64,000 nt of DNA from assembly GCF_000420625.1 (NCBI RefSeq), contig NZ_ATVH01000014.1, positions 372,001-436,000 on the forward strand, read 5' to 3'. A program made the position numbers and the translations under genes. Source of the stretch: Fodinicurvata sediminis DSM 21159. GTDB taxonomy: Bacteria; Pseudomonadota; Alphaproteobacteria; Kiloniellales; DSM-21159. This document shows, piece by piece, positions 24,856 to 37,602 of this stretch; positions within the stretch are counted from its first letter, which is position 1; the number at the start of each line of letters is the position of its first letter. The notes under the pieces are model-generated. The model was not told the DNA's origin, did no database searches, and was given only the letters and a program-made list of their open reading frames with translations.

Positions 24856-27819
24856 TCACTCCAAGAGGCGATTCCACCAGCCACGCTTGCGTGGGCGCTT
24901 CTTGGGCTGAGGCTGCTCGGCCTCCTCCGGTTTTTCGGAGGCTTGCTCAGGCTCAGCGCTTTCCTGAGCATGACCATTTCCGCTCGAAGTCTCTTCCGGT
25001 TGAGCCTCCTGGCTGGACTGCTGCGTATCAGGCTGAGTCTGGCCATTGCTCGAGGCGGCCGCGTTGGAGTCCGTCCCAGACTCGTCCACTGAGGCTTCCT
25101 CAGAGCGGGGTGCCTCCTCCTCGACTTTCTTGGCCGTGGACTTGCGTGTCGCAGTCCTGCGCCGAGGGGCTGGTTTCTTCACCGGCTTCTCGCCAGCTTC
25201 GCTATCCTGCGCTTCACCTTCTGCTTGCTCTGCTGGCGCAGCCGGCACAGCCGAATCTTCAGCAGCCTCCACTGCAGGCTCGCTTTTCTTGCGGCTGCGC
25301 CGCGTACGCTTTTTCGGAGCTTCCTCAGCTGTCTCGCCTTCGGCAGAAGCCTCTTCGGTGGCATCCGCAGCTTTCCGGCGACGGCTTCGACGTGGTTTGG
25401 CCGGTGCGGCCTCTTCCTGCTGTGTGTCTTCATCAGCAGGCGTGGCGACCTCTGCATCAGCGGCAGATGAGGTACTGTCTCCAGCGCCCGATTCAGCCGC
25501 TGCAGCCTCGGCTTGCGGCTTCCGGCTGCGCCGTGTACGGCGCCTGGGCTTCGGCTTTTCTTCAGCACCTTCCGCAGCCTGTTCGTCACTTTGCGAACCG
25601 TCTACCGAGGATTCTGGGCTCGCATCGGCAGTCGCTTCGGCAGTCGGCTCATCGGACGGCTGCTGCGGTGCCGCTTCATCATCACTTTCGCTATCGGCAG
25701 ATGCGCCTTCGCCGTCCCGAGAGTCCGCCTGCTGGTTGTCCTCACCATCTCGACGGCCGCGGCGTCGACGGCCACCTCGACGACCACGGCGGCGACGGCG
25801 ACTCTTCTGCTCTTCGGTTTCCTCGTCCTCACCCCCTCGAGCGTCCTCACCCCCTCGGGCTTCAGCAGTGACTGTTTCCTCCTCCTTGTCCTCGGAGTCG
25901 TCGCTGCTCTGGGTTTCCGTCTCCTCGCCTTCGCCGTCCCCACGACGGCGACGGCGGCCTCCGCGACGGCCACGGCGGCGGCGGCCGCTCTCTTCATCGG
26001 ATTGCTTGCCGCGGTCCTCGTCTTCGGAAGCAGACTCCGTCTCTTCATTTTCTGCTTCGGACTGCTCCACAACCTGTGCAGCTTCCCCGGGAGGAGCAGA
26101 GGAGTCATAGTTCAGTCGCTGCAGGGAAAAGTCCTGGGGACCAAGCTCGCTGTCCGGCTGCACGACCACCTGAAGATCGAAGCGTTCTTCGATACGCCGC
26201 AGGTCTTCGCGCTTGTCATTGAACAGCATCATCATGACGTCGACCGGCAGGCGCACTTCCACCTTGCCGCCGCCTCGCCGCACAGCCTCGTCGGTCACGG
26301 CCCGCAACAGCGTGGAACTGACTGCGTCAGGCGAACGCAGGTGCCCTGTTCCTCGACAGACCGGACAGGCGATGTTCACCGTTTCGAACAGGCTGGGGCG
26401 AAGGCGCTGTCGCGAGAGCTCCAGAAGGCCAAAAGGACTGATTCGTCCCAACTGGATCCGTGCGCGGTCATTGCGCATGGCCTCCTTCAGGCGTCGCTCC
26501 ACCTCGCGGTTATGCTTGCCATCCTCCATGTCGATGAAATCGATCACCACCAGTCCGGCCAGGTCGCGAAGACGCAACTGGCGCGCCACCTCATCGGCAG
26601 CCTCCAGGTTGGTCTTGAGCGCTGTCTCCTCGATATGCCGTTCCCGCGTGGAGCGCCCGGAGTTCACGTCGATCGAAACCAGCGCTTCAGTGGGATTGAT
26701 AACGATCGACCCGCCGGACTTGAGCTGGACCGTATGGCTGTACATGGCCTCAAGCTGTTCTTCCACCTGATGACGGTGGAACAGCGGGGCGGTAGGGTCA
26801 GTGTGCTGAACAACCCGACGCGCATGACTGGGCATCAGCATCTTCATGAAGGACTTGGCGGCCTTGTAGCCTTCCTCGCCCTCCACGAGGATCTTCTCCA
26901 TGTCCCGCGTATAGACATCCCGGATCGCCCGCTTGATCAGATTCGCTTCCTCGTGGATCAGGCTGGGCGCCGTGGAGGACAATGTCTTGTTGCGTATATC
27001 ATCCCACAACCGCAGCAGGTATTCGTAGTCACGGCGAATTTCTGTCTTATTGCGCTGGCTGCCGGCCGTGCGCACGATGACGGCCATCCCGTCCGGGATA
27101 TCCAGTTCCGAGACCACGGATTTCAGACGCTTGCGATCGGCGGCATTGCTGATCTTGCGGCTGATCCCCCCGCCCTTGGCGGTATTGGGCATAAGCACGC
27201 AGTAGCGTCCGGCCAGGGACAGGTAAGTTGTCAGAGCGGCACCCTTGTTGCCACGTTCTTCCTTGGTGACCTGGACCAGCATCACCTGGCGGCGCTTGAT
27301 GACTTCCTGGATCTTGTAGCGGCGCAGCAGCTGGATGCGGCGGCGTTCGACCTCATCGTCCTCGTCCCCGCCGACTGTGTCCACGGAGTTCTCGGTGGCA
27401 ACTTCCTCGACGGAACTGTCGCCGCCCGGCTCGTCATCCTCATCGTCACGGCCATTGGCCTGACTGGACTGACGCGAGCTTCTGTCCTCCTGGTCCTCGC
27501 CATTCCCGTCACCCTGGGATTCTTGGGCGCGCTGCTCCGCTTCCTCGGCCAGGAGCTTTTCGCGATCGGCGATGGGGATGCGGTAATAGTCGGGATGGAT
27601 TTCGCTGAAGGGCAGGAAGCCGTGGCGGTTTCCGCCATACTCGACAAAGGCGGCCTGAAGGGAAGGCTCAACCCGTGTTACCTTGGCAAGATAGATATTG
27701 CCCTTGAGTTGGTGTTTGGTGGCTGTCTCGTAGTCAAATTCTTCAACCCGATTGCCATTGACCACCACCACCCGGGTTTCTCCCTGGCGGGTGGCATCGA
27801 TTAGCATGCGTTGTGCCAT
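24856..27819 (-). CDS. rne: Ribonuclease E (RNase E/G family)
   Basis: A 987-residue endoribonuclease, the scaffold of the RNA degradosome. The N-terminal half holds an S1 domain with an acidic insertion (about residues 90-155, DGNGEDQEDRSS), a 5'-sensor region, the DNase I-like catalytic part with SIDVNSGRSTRERH and VIDFIDME (metal-binding Asp residues), and the zinc link CPVCRGTGH at about residue 486. The C-terminal part from about residue 570 is disordered, built of alternating acidic stretches and Arg-rich RRRRGRRGGRRRR blocks that bind RNA and partners. The repeated coding there also gives long open antisense frames, which are not genes. Confidence 0.96.
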   Translation of the reverse strand: MAQRMLIDATRQGETRVVVVNGNRVEEFDYETATKHQLKGNIYLAKVTRVEPSLQAAFVEYGGNRHGFLPFSEIHPDYYRIPIADREKLLAEEAEQRAQESQGDGNGEDQEDRSSRQSSQANGRDDEDDEPGGDSSVEEVATENSVDTVGGDEDDEVERRRIQLLRRYKIQEVIKRRQVMLVQVTKEERGNKGAALTTYLSLAGRYCVLMPNTAKGGGISRKISNAADRKRLKSVVSELDIPDGMAVIVRTAGSQRNKTEIRRDYEYLLRLWDDIRNKTLSSTAPSLIHEEANLIKRAIRDVYTRDMEKILVEGEEGYKAAKSFMKMLMPSHARRVVQHTDPTAPLFHRHQVEEQLEAMYSHTVQLKSGGSIVINPTEALVSIDVNSGRSTRERHIEETALKTNLEAADEVARQLRLRDLAGLVVIDFIDMEDGKHNREVERRLKEAMRNDRARIQLGRISPFGLLELSRQRLRPSLFETVNIACPVCRGTGHLRSPDAVSSTLLRAVTDEAVRRGGGKVEVRLPVDVMMMLFNDKREDLRRIEERFDLQVVVQPDSELGPQDFSLQRLNYDSSAPPGEAAQVVEQSEAENEETESASEDEDRGKQSDEESGRRRRGRRGGRRRRRGDGEGEETETQSSDDSEDKEEETVTAEARGGEDARGGEDEETEEQKSRRRRRGRRGGRRRRGRRDGEDNQQADSRDGEGASADSESDDEAAPQQPSDEPTAEATADASPESSVDGSQSDEQAAEGAEEKPKPRRRTRRSRKPQAEAAAAESGAGDSTSSAADAEVATPADEDTQQEEAAPAKPRRSRRRKAADATEEASAEGETAEEAPKKRTRRSRKKSEPAVEAAEDSAVPAAPAEQAEGEAQDSEAGEKPVKKPAPRRRTATRKSTAKKVEEEAPRSEEASVDESGTDSNAAASSNGQTQPDTQQSSQEAQPEETSSGNGHAQESAEPEQASEKPEEAEQPQPKKRPRKRGWWNRLLE

Positions 27820-28335
27820 AAAAGCGTGACTCCAGTTCGCGCCCGGCGGCGGCCTTGCCCATCAGGGGTGGCGCTGCCGGCAACGCGGAAATAAGTTGAA
27901 TGTAAGACTTCATTTCGAACGGCTCCAGAAATGGTACTGCGATTTCCACCAGGTGAGACTATCTCTCCTGCCGGTCATGCCATGCGCTGAATTATGACTG
28001 CGATTCTGCATGTAACCGACTTCCCGGTTGAAAGGGCGGCAACCCATCATCGGGTTGCGAGCCGTCCTGGACGAATCCTGCTAAACCTGCCGCTATGAAC
28101 GGCGAACCTTGGCGGCGCCTTATCGAAATGCCGCGCCTGCTTTCGGGCCGCTTCACGGAAGATGTTCGAAGAAGCTCTGCCTGCATCGAACATTCAGGCA
28201 ACTCCTACCCTATTAGTGCAAAAGCGTCACGGCAATGCTTTTGCGCAACAAAGCTGTCAAAACTTTCTATTTTCATTGCACTGTATCCAGCAGAAAGCTA
28301 TCCTTGATAAGCAAGGTTATTCAGGAAGATAGGCA
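27820..28335. other. 516-base intergenic region: rne leader and amiC promoter
   Basis: No gene is visible. The rne-proximal part should be a long 5' leader, as is typical where RNase E autoregulates its mRNA. It contains the hairpin GCAACCC-ATCATC-GGGTTGC (28039-28058), extended by an outer GGC/GCC. A minus-strand TTGACA (28260-28255) without a good -10 and a plus-strand promoter for amiC mark the divergent start region near 28235-28305. Confidence 0.5.
28276..28304 (+). promoter_or_regulatory. Candidate promoter for amiC
   Basis: TTGCAC (28276-28281), a 17-base spacer and TATCCT (28299-28304), about 32 bases before the amidase start codon, in an AT-rich stretch. Confidence 0.45.
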
Positions 28336-29574
28336 ATGATCTTCAACCGCACATACAGAACGAGCGCGGTCAGGGCGCCAATTCTCCTGTTTCTCGCTTT
28401 CCTTGCGAGTCTGGTTCTGGCCGGCAGTGCGATCGCCAAGCCTCTTGTCGAAGACGCGCGAATCGGCATTCATCCGGACAAGACACGCTTCGTTCTGGAA
28501 CTCAGTGAACGCCCCCAGTACCGGATATTCACCATCGACGATCCCTACAGACTGGTCATCGACCTGCCTGAACTGGATTGGCCCGACCGGAAGGAAACGA
28601 CTCCCCAGGCCGCAGGCCTTGTTTCGGCCCTTCGCTATGGCCTCTTCACGCCGGGTACGAGTCGTGTGGTTCTGGACCTGTCCCGGCCTGCGGAAGTTGC
28701 AGAGATTCTGACCCTTCCCCCGCGTGACGGACGCCAGCACCGCCTGGTCGTCGACATGGCGGAGATCGAACCGGCCGTCTTTCGTAAACGCGCGCAACGC
28801 AAGGTCCACCGCTCGGACGATGCCCTCAGGCAAGCGTCGCTTGCCATGCCATCGCCTCCGCAAAAGCCGGCCCGGAACCGGCGGCCAACCATTGTCGTGG
28901 ATGCCGGACATGGAGGTGTCGACCCAGGTGCCATCGGCGTTTCCGGAACACGCGAAAAGGACCTTGTCCTGACCTACGCGCGTGCCCTGCGGGATAAACT
29001 GAAAGGATCCGGGCGTTACAACGTGGTTATGACCCGCGACGATGACCGCTTCATCCCCTTGCGCGGCCGCGTGGACATCGCAGAAAAACACAACGGCGAC
29101 CTGTTCATCTCGCTGCACGCCAACACCAACCCCTCAAGCCGGGTGAAGGGAGCATCTGTCTACACCCTGTCCGAAAACGCCTCAGATGCCGAAGCGGCCG
29201 CCCTTGCGGCCAAGGAAAACCGCTCCGACGTGATTGCGGGAGTCGACCTCTCGAACGAAAACCCTGACGTCTCGCAGATCCTGATCAGCCTTGCGCGGCG
29301 TGATGCCATGAACAGCTCGAAGAGCTTTGCCAATGTCACCGTTAAGGAGTTGGGAAAGCGTGTGGACTTGCTGCGCAACACCCATCGCTTCGCGGGTTTT
29401 GCCGTGCTCAAGTCGACTTCGGTACCCTCCGTCCTCTTCGAGATCGGGTACATGTCGCATCCCGCCGAAGAACAGCAACTGCAATCCGCCGCGCACAGGA
29501 AGAGACTGATCGACGGCCTGTTCCAGGCCATAGACCGGCACTTCGATGTCCAGCAGGCCTACAACCGCAACTGA
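28336..29574 (+). CDS. amiC: N-acetylmuramoyl-L-alanine amidase with AMIN domain
   Basis: A 412-residue periplasmic enzyme that cuts the amide bond between MurNAc and the stem peptide, used in daughter-cell separation. A signal peptide (residues 1-36, LLFLAFLASLVLAGSAIA), an AMIN septal-targeting domain (about 40-150) and an amidase_3 domain (about 190-405) occur in that order. Zinc-site residues show in VDAGHGGVDPGAIG, the SLHANTNPS segment and the catalytic Glu in SVLFEIGYMSH. GGAAGATAGGCA precedes the ATG. PBP1A gene mrcA follows 227 bases later, as in many alphaproteobacteria. Confidence 0.93.
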   Translation: MIFNRTYRTSAVRAPILLFLAFLASLVLAGSAIAKPLVEDARIGIHPDKTRFVLELSERPQYRIFTIDDPYRLVIDLPELDWPDRKETTPQAAGLVSALRYGLFTPGTSRVVLDLSRPAEVAEILTLPPRDGRQHRLVVDMAEIEPAVFRKRAQRKVHRSDDALRQASLAMPSPPQKPARNRRPTIVVDAGHGGVDPGAIGVSGTREKDLVLTYARALRDKLKGSGRYNVVMTRDDDRFIPLRGRVDIAEKHNGDLFISLHANTNPSSRVKGASVYTLSENASDAEAAALAAKENRSDVIAGVDLSNENPDVSQILISLARRDAMNSSKSFANVTVKELGKRVDLLRNTHRFAGFAVLKSTSVPSVLFEIGYMSHPAEEQQLQSAAHRKRLIDGLFQAIDRHFDVQQAYNRN

Positions 29575-29801
29575 AGCACCAATCTATCCGCTGGTCATTC
29601 CGCACGGAGGCCGCAGCACCCCTGTGCATTGCTTGAACAGCCTGTGTGATTTGAAAAACCTGTCACCTGCCCATCTCATGATTCGATGCAACACTGTCGC
29701 GGATATGCCATAATCCTGAAAGTGAATGGGATCTCTCGGATGTGGAACGCCTACGGCGCCCCTCGAAGGGTCCTTCCCAGCAAGTGAACTGAACGGTCGG
29801 T

Positions 29802-32303
29802 ATGTTCATAAGACTTCTCTCCATACTTTTCGGTGCGCTCGTGCTTGGCCTTGTCGTGGCCGCCGGTGCCGGGCTCTACCTGTTTCATCATTACGGCAAG
29901 GACCTGCCGGATTACGAGCAGCTGGCCGATTATCAGCCACCGACTGTCACTCGGGTTCATGCCGGGGATGGACGCCTGCTGGACGAACTTGCCATCGAGA
30001 ACCGCATCTTTGTGCCAATGGAAGCGATGCCGGACATGATGAAGCAGGCTTTCATCGCAGCCGAGGATCAGAACTTCTATAGCCACCCCGGCATTGACGT
30101 ACTGTCCATTGTCCGCGCCGCCATCACCAATCTGCGGAACCTGGGCACCAACCAGCGCCCCGTAGGCGCCTCGACCATTACCCAGCAGGTGGCGAAGAAC
30201 TTCCTTCTGAGCAATGAAGTCAGTCTCGAACGCAAGATCCGTGAAGCCATCCTGTCGATCCGCATGGAACGCGCCCTTCCCAAGGATCGTATTCTCGAGC
30301 TTTACCTGAACGAGATTTACCTGGGCATGGGTTCCTATGGCGTGGCATCGGCGGCGATCAATTACTTCAACAAATCCATGGATGAACTCACCCTGGATGA
30401 AGTGGCTTACCTGGCTGCCTTGCCAAAGGCCCCCAGCAACTATCACCCCATTCGCAAGAAGGAAGCGGCCATCGCGCGCCGCAACTGGGTGCTCGGGCGC
30501 ATGCTGGAAGACGAGGTCATCACAGAGGAACAGGCTGAAACCGCACGCGCCGCCGACCTGGAAATCCACAGCCGCGACGCAACCGAGGTTACCCGCGCCG
30601 ACTTCTTTTCCGAAGAAGTGCGCCGTAAACTGGTCAAGCAGTTCGGGGACGATCAGGTCTATAACGGCGGCATGTCCGTGCGAACCTCGCTGGACCCGGA
30701 ATTGCAGGAGATCGCACGTAAAACCCTACGCGACGGTCTGATTTCCTATGATCGTCGTCACGGCTGGCGCGGGGCGCTGGGTCAGATCGAATTCGGCGAG
30801 CAGGGCTGGGCCCAAAGTCTGAACGAACTGCCCATTCCTCCGTCTGCCGAACCCTGGAACATGGCCGCCGTCCTGGAACTCGACGAATCCGAGGCGCGCA
30901 TCGGCCTGACGGACGGCTCGCGTGGCCGCATCCCGATGTCGGAACTCACCTGGGCGCGCCCCGCACTGGAAAACCAGGCTGTAGGCGCCCAGCCTTCAAC
31001 ACCGTCCGATGTTCTGGAAGTTGGGGACGTTATCCTGGTCGAAGCGCTGGAAGCCGAGCAAACTGATGGAGAAAGCGCCGCGGACAATGCAGAAGCTCAA
31101 GAAGAATCGTCGGTCCAGGACTATGGCCTGCGCCAGATTCCAGCCGTCAATGGAGCGCTGGTAGCTTTGAACCCCCACACCGGCCGTGTGCTTGCCATGC
31201 AGGGCGGATTCTCCTTCGCGCAAAGCGAATTCAATCGTGCCACCCAAGCCATGCGGCAACCGGGCTCCTCCTTCAAGCCCTTCGTCTACCTGACGGCGCT
31301 GAACAATGGCTTCACTCCTTCTACAATAATCCTGGATGCACCCTTCGTGGCAGACCAGGGCCCCGGGCTCGGCAAATGGCGTCCCAGCAACTACACGAAC
31401 CGCTTCTATGGACCGACGCCCATGCGCATTGGCATCGAGAAGTCTCGCAATCTGATGACCGTGCGGCTGGCTCAGACAGTCGGTATCGAGAAGGTGGCCA
31501 ACACGGCGGAGCGCTTCGGCGTCTTCGAGCATGACGTGATGCCAACCCTGTCCCTTGCGCTTGGCGCAGGCGAGACCACAGCCCTGCGATTGACGGCCGC
31601 CTATGCCAAGCTCGTCAATGGCGGCAAGGAGATCACACCCACCTTCATCGACCGCGTCCAGGGACGCCTGGGCCAGACACTGTTCCGGAACGACGACCGC
31701 TCCTGCGAGGCTTGCCGGAACGTAGAATGGAACGGCCAGGCCCCGCCACGCCTGCCTGATGACCGCGAACAGATTGTGAGCCCGGGCAGTGCATATCAGG
31801 TCGTCTCCATGCTGGAGGGCGTGGTCCAGCGCGGCACGGCAACGACCGTGGCCCAGGTAGGCAAACCGCTTGCAGGAAAAACCGGTACGACAAATGATTA
31901 CAAGGACGCTTGGTTCGTCGGCTTCTCGCCCGACCTTGCCGTGGGCGTCTATGTCGGTTTCGACCAGCCCCGCAGTCTCGGCAGCGGCGAAGCCGGTGGC
32001 CGGGTTGCCGCCCCCATCTTCCGGGATTTCATGATGGATGCCCTGGAGGATGAACCGCCGATACCCTTCCGCATTCCCGAGGACATTCGCCTGGTCCGCG
32101 TCATCCACGAAACCGGGGAAGCGGCCCGTGGCCAGGGCGGTCAGGTGATCTGGGAAGCGTTCCAGGAAGGCACCGGCCCTGAGGATCGGCGGCGCATCAC
32201 CACGGACGGAAGCATACTGGCCGAGGAACCGACTGGCGGTTCCTCGGTAAGTGGCGGCGATTCGTCCTCGTCCTCCAATGGCAGCACCGGTGGGCTGTAC
32301 TAG
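29802..32303 (+). CDS. mrcA: Penicillin-binding protein 1A (bifunctional peptidoglycan synthase)
   Basis: An 833-residue class A PBP anchored by one N-terminal helix (residues 5-30). The glycosyltransferase domain (GT51) has the catalytic Glu in AAEDQNFYSHPG and the second-motif ASTITQQVAKNF. An OB-like insert follows (about 330-430). The transpeptidase domain has SSFK (SxxK, about residue 489), SRN and KTGTT (about 693). It polymerises lipid II and cross-links strands outside the inner membrane. A Ser/Gly tail ends the protein. The amiC-mrcA-prfB order is common in alphaproteobacteria. Confidence 0.95.
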   Translation: MFIRLLSILFGALVLGLVVAAGAGLYLFHHYGKDLPDYEQLADYQPPTVTRVHAGDGRLLDELAIENRIFVPMEAMPDMMKQAFIAAEDQNFYSHPGIDVLSIVRAAITNLRNLGTNQRPVGASTITQQVAKNFLLSNEVSLERKIREAILSIRMERALPKDRILELYLNEIYLGMGSYGVASAAINYFNKSMDELTLDEVAYLAALPKAPSNYHPIRKKEAAIARRNWVLGRMLEDEVITEEQAETARAADLEIHSRDATEVTRADFFSEEVRRKLVKQFGDDQVYNGGMSVRTSLDPELQEIARKTLRDGLISYDRRHGWRGALGQIEFGEQGWAQSLNELPIPPSAEPWNMAAVLELDESEARIGLTDGSRGRIPMSELTWARPALENQAVGAQPSTPSDVLEVGDVILVEALEAEQTDGESAADNAEAQEESSVQDYGLRQIPAVNGALVALNPHTGRVLAMQGGFSFAQSEFNRATQAMRQPGSSFKPFVYLTALNNGFTPSTIILDAPFVADQGPGLGKWRPSNYTNRFYGPTPMRIGIEKSRNLMTVRLAQTVGIEKVANTAERFGVFEHDVMPTLSLALGAGETTALRLTAAYAKLVNGGKEITPTFIDRVQGRLGQTLFRNDDRSCEACRNVEWNGQAPPRLPDDREQIVSPGSAYQVVSMLEGVVQRGTATTVAQVGKPLAGKTGTTNDYKDAWFVGFSPDLAVGVYVGFDQPRSLGSGEAGGRVAAPIFRDFMMDALEDEPPIPFRIPEDIRLVRVIHETGEAARGQGGQVIWEAFQEGTGPEDRRRITTDGSILAEEPTGGSSVSGGDSSSSSNGSTGGLY

Positions 32304-32376
32304 CCCTGGGCAGGTCGGTTATAAGGCTAGCCGATTCAAGCGAGTCACACGCAACAGATTTTGGGAGTACCCGCAC

Positions 32377-33508
32377 ATGCGCGCTGAAACGCAAGCAGTG
32401 GTCGACGAGATTCGTCAGTCGTTGACCCTGCTGAGGAGGCATCTTTGACTGGGATAACGCACTCAAACGCCTGGAGGAGCTGAACGCCCTGGCCGAGGAT
32501 CCCCAGCTATGGGCAGATCCCGACTCTGCCCAGAAGCTGATGCGCGAGCGCAGTAATCTGGAGGACAAGATCACGGCCTATCGCAACCTTGAGCAAAGGT
32601 TGGAGGATGCCTTGACCCTCTACGAACTGGGCGAGTCCGAAGAGGACGAGGACAGCTTGCAGGAAGCGCATGATCAGTTGGATCAGATCAAGGCCGAGGT
32701 GGCGAAGAAGGAAGTCGAAAGCCTTCTGTCCGGCGAAGCCGATGCCAACGACTGCTATCTGGAGGTGAACGCCGGTGCCGGCGGAACCGAGGCCCAGGAT
32801 TGGGCACAGATTCTGGTGCGCATGTACACCCGCTGGGCCGAAGCCAAGGGCTACAAGGTCGAGTGGGTCGAGGAAAGCGAAGGCGAAGAAGCCGGGCTCA
32901 AGTCCGCAACCATGGTCATCCGTGGTCACAATGCCTTTGGCTGGCTGAAGACCGAAACGGGTGTGCACCGCCTGGTGCGCATCTCACCCTTCGACAGCCA
33001 GGCGCGCAGGCATACCTCTTTCGCCTCTGTCTGGGTCTATCCCGTGATCGATGACAGCATCGAAATCGAGGTCCTTGACAAGGACCTGCGGGTGGATACC
33101 TACCGTGCGTCCGGTGCCGGCGGCCAGCACGTCAACAAGACGGACTCTGCCGTGCGCATGACGCACATTCCCACGGGCATCGTGGTGCAGTGTCAGAACG
33201 ACCGCTCGCAGCACAAGAACAGGGCCACGGCCATGAGCATGCTGCGTGCCCGGCTGTACGAACACGAGCTCCGCAAGCGCGAGGAAGCCGCCGAAGCAGA
33301 GTCAGCGGTGAAGACAGAGATTGGCTGGGGTCACCAGATCCGATCCTATGTCCTGCAGCCCTACCAGATGATCAAGGATCTGCGCACCGGCGTCGAGAAG
33401 GGCAATGCCCAAGGCGTACTGGATGGTGACCTGGATGATTTCCTGGAAGCTTCCCTGGCCTATCGCCTGGACCGTGGGTCCCAGCGCGGTGACCAGGACA
33501 CAGCCTGA
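32377..33508 (+). CDS. prfB: Peptide chain release factor 2, with programmed +1 frameshift
   Basis: RF2 of 376 residues made by joining 32377-32445 to 32447-33508. The first 23 codons end in an in-frame TGA; a +1 slip continues as [13 protein letters not shown]. Domain 2 has the stop-codon-recognition tripeptide SPF (RISPFDSQ), and the peptidyl-transferase motif is [16 protein letters not shown]2 reads UGA and UAA, so its own UGA makes synthesis self-regulating. The start ATG at 32377 has GGGAG 11 bases upstream. Confidence 0.95.
32434..32449 (+). promoter_or_regulatory. prfB +1 frameshift signal
   Basis: AGGAGG, three bases, then CTT TGA C is the same arrangement as the E. coli prfB site (Shine-Dalgarno-like AGGGGG, TAT, CTT TGA C). 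The internal Shine-Dalgarno pairs with the 16S rRNA and promotes slippage of the Leu-tRNA at CTT when RF2 is scarce. Confidence 0.93.
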
Positions 33509-33522
33509 AGGACCCTCCATTG

Positions 33523-33786
33523 ATGTCAGCAGAAGATAGAGCAGCCGGCCCGTTGTCCGGTGAAAGCCGGGCACAGCGACGCCAGCGGCGAGAGGAAAGA
33601 CGCGGTGGGGTGCTCGACACGAGCGTTCCCTCGCCCTGCATTGCCATCTGCCAGATGGACAGCTCGAACCGGCAGTGCATCGGCTGTCATCGGACGATAG
33701 ACGAGATTCGTGACTGGCCCATCCTGACGGCGGACGAAAAACGCGCCGTTCTCGCAGCCATTGAAGAACGCAAGAACGGCGCATAA
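33523..33786 (+). CDS. DUF1289 family protein
   Basis: An 87-residue protein with a basic, disordered N terminus and the DUF1289 cysteine pattern SPCIAICQMD...CIGCHRTIDEI, probably binding an Fe-S cluster or zinc. The family often sits with RNA or tRNA genes, and its function is unknown. I prefer ATG at 33523; a TTG one codon upstream is also in frame. It starts 14 bases after prfB and is probably cotranscribed. Confidence 0.85.
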   Translation: MSAEDRAAGPLSGESRAQRRQRREERRGGVLDTSVPSPCIAICQMDSSNRQCIGCHRTIDEIRDWPILTADEKRAVLAAIEERKNGA

Positions 33787-33819
33787 GGTTTTCCGAGGGA
33801 GTCGGAAGGAAGGGGCGGT

Positions 33820-36486
<2,667 letters not shown>

Positions 36487-36500
36487 CGCTTACAGCCTCC

Positions 36501-37571
36501 TTATCTTGGAAGGGTAAAGGGTTCGAGGCCGGAAAGCCGCATCAACGGCTCGAATTCCGGAAACTCGCGGGGCTTCTTGCCCTCAACGGCCTTGGCAATG
36601 GCCTCGATGTGTTCGTAGCGGGTGCCGCAGCAGCCGCCGACGATATTCAGCAACCCGTTATCGGCCCAGGACGAGATATGCTCGGCCATCTCTTCCGGGG
36701 TCATCTCGTACTCGCCGAACTGGTTCGGCAGGCCGGCATTGGGGTGCGAACTGATCCGCGTATCGGCCACTCGAGACAGCTCGGCAATGTGCGCACGCAG
36801 CTCACCCGGTCCAAGCGCACAGTTCAGGCCGACACTGAAAGGACGGACATGGCGCACCGAGTGCCAGAAGGCCTCAGGCGTCTGGCCGGAGAGCGTACGC
36901 CCCGACATGTCCGTGATGGTGCCGGAAATCATGATCGGAACATCCTCGCCCAGATCCTCCAGCAGCTCGTCAACGGCATAGAGGGCCGCACGCGCATTCA
37001 GCGTATCGAAGATCGTCTCCACCATAATCAGGTCGACATCGCCTTCGACCAGGGCCTTGGCGGATTCGTAATAGGCCTCACGCAACTCGTCATAAGTGAC
37101 GTTGCGTGCGCCCGGATCGTTCACGTCTGGTGAAATCGAGGCTGTGCGCGAGGTTGGTCCCAGAACACCAGCCACGAAACGTGGCTTCTCCGGTGTCTTT
37201 TTGGTCATCTCGTCGGCAGCCTCACGCGCCAAGCGGGCACTTTCCGCGTTCATCTCATAGGCCAGATCCGACATGTCGTACTCAATCTGACTTATGGGAT
37301 TCGCATTGAAAGTATTGGTCTCGATGATATCCGCACCTGCCTCCAGATAACCCAGGTAGATCTCCTTGATCAGCTCGGGCCGGGTCAGGCTGAGGATATC
37401 GTTGTTGCCCTTCAGATCCTTGGAATGGTTTGCAAAGCGGGTGCCGATAAAGTCCGCATCCTCGAGCTTCTGGTCCTGGATTGTGGTGCCCATGGCCCCA
37501 TCCAGAACAAGGATCCGTTCATGTGAAATTTTCTTCAGAGCGGCCACTCGGGCCGCACGTCCGGTAGTCAT
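36501..37571 (-). CDS. metH: Methionine synthase, part 1: homocysteine-binding domain
   Basis: A 356-residue homocysteine S-methyltransferase barrel. Zinc ligands are all present: Cys in [11 protein letters not shown] and the pair in [13 protein letters not shown]. It holds homocysteine as a thiolate and receives methyl from methylcobalamin on the part 2 protein. The N terminus [13 protein letters not shown] is that of MetH. It follows the zinc-less paralogue by 31 bases within the met operon. Confidence 0.94.
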   Translation of the reverse strand: MTTGRAARVAALKKISHERILVLDGAMGTTIQDQKLEDADFIGTRFANHSKDLKGNNDILSLTRPELIKEIYLGYLEAGADIIETNTFNANPISQIEYDMSDLAYEMNAESARLAREAADEMTKKTPEKPRFVAGVLGPTSRTASISPDVNDPGARNVTYDELREAYYESAKALVEGDVDLIMVETIFDTLNARAALYAVDELLEDLGEDVPIMISGTITDMSGRTLSGQTPEAFWHSVRHVRPFSVGLNCALGPGELRAHIAELSRVADTRISSHPNAGLPNQFGEYEMTPEEMAEHISSWADNGLLNIVGGCCGTRYEHIEAIAKAVEGKKPREFPEFEPLMRLSGLEPFTLPR

Positions 37572-37602
37572 CTAAACTCAGCTCCTTTCGGGAGTTACTC
37601 AG

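Noticed and set aside
25046-27804. Long open frames on the plus strand opposite rne (up to about 760 codons)
   Set aside because: They arise from the low-complexity Arg/Glu/Ala codons of the RNase E tail and the GC-rich codon bias; compositions are implausible and rne is unmistakable on the other strand.
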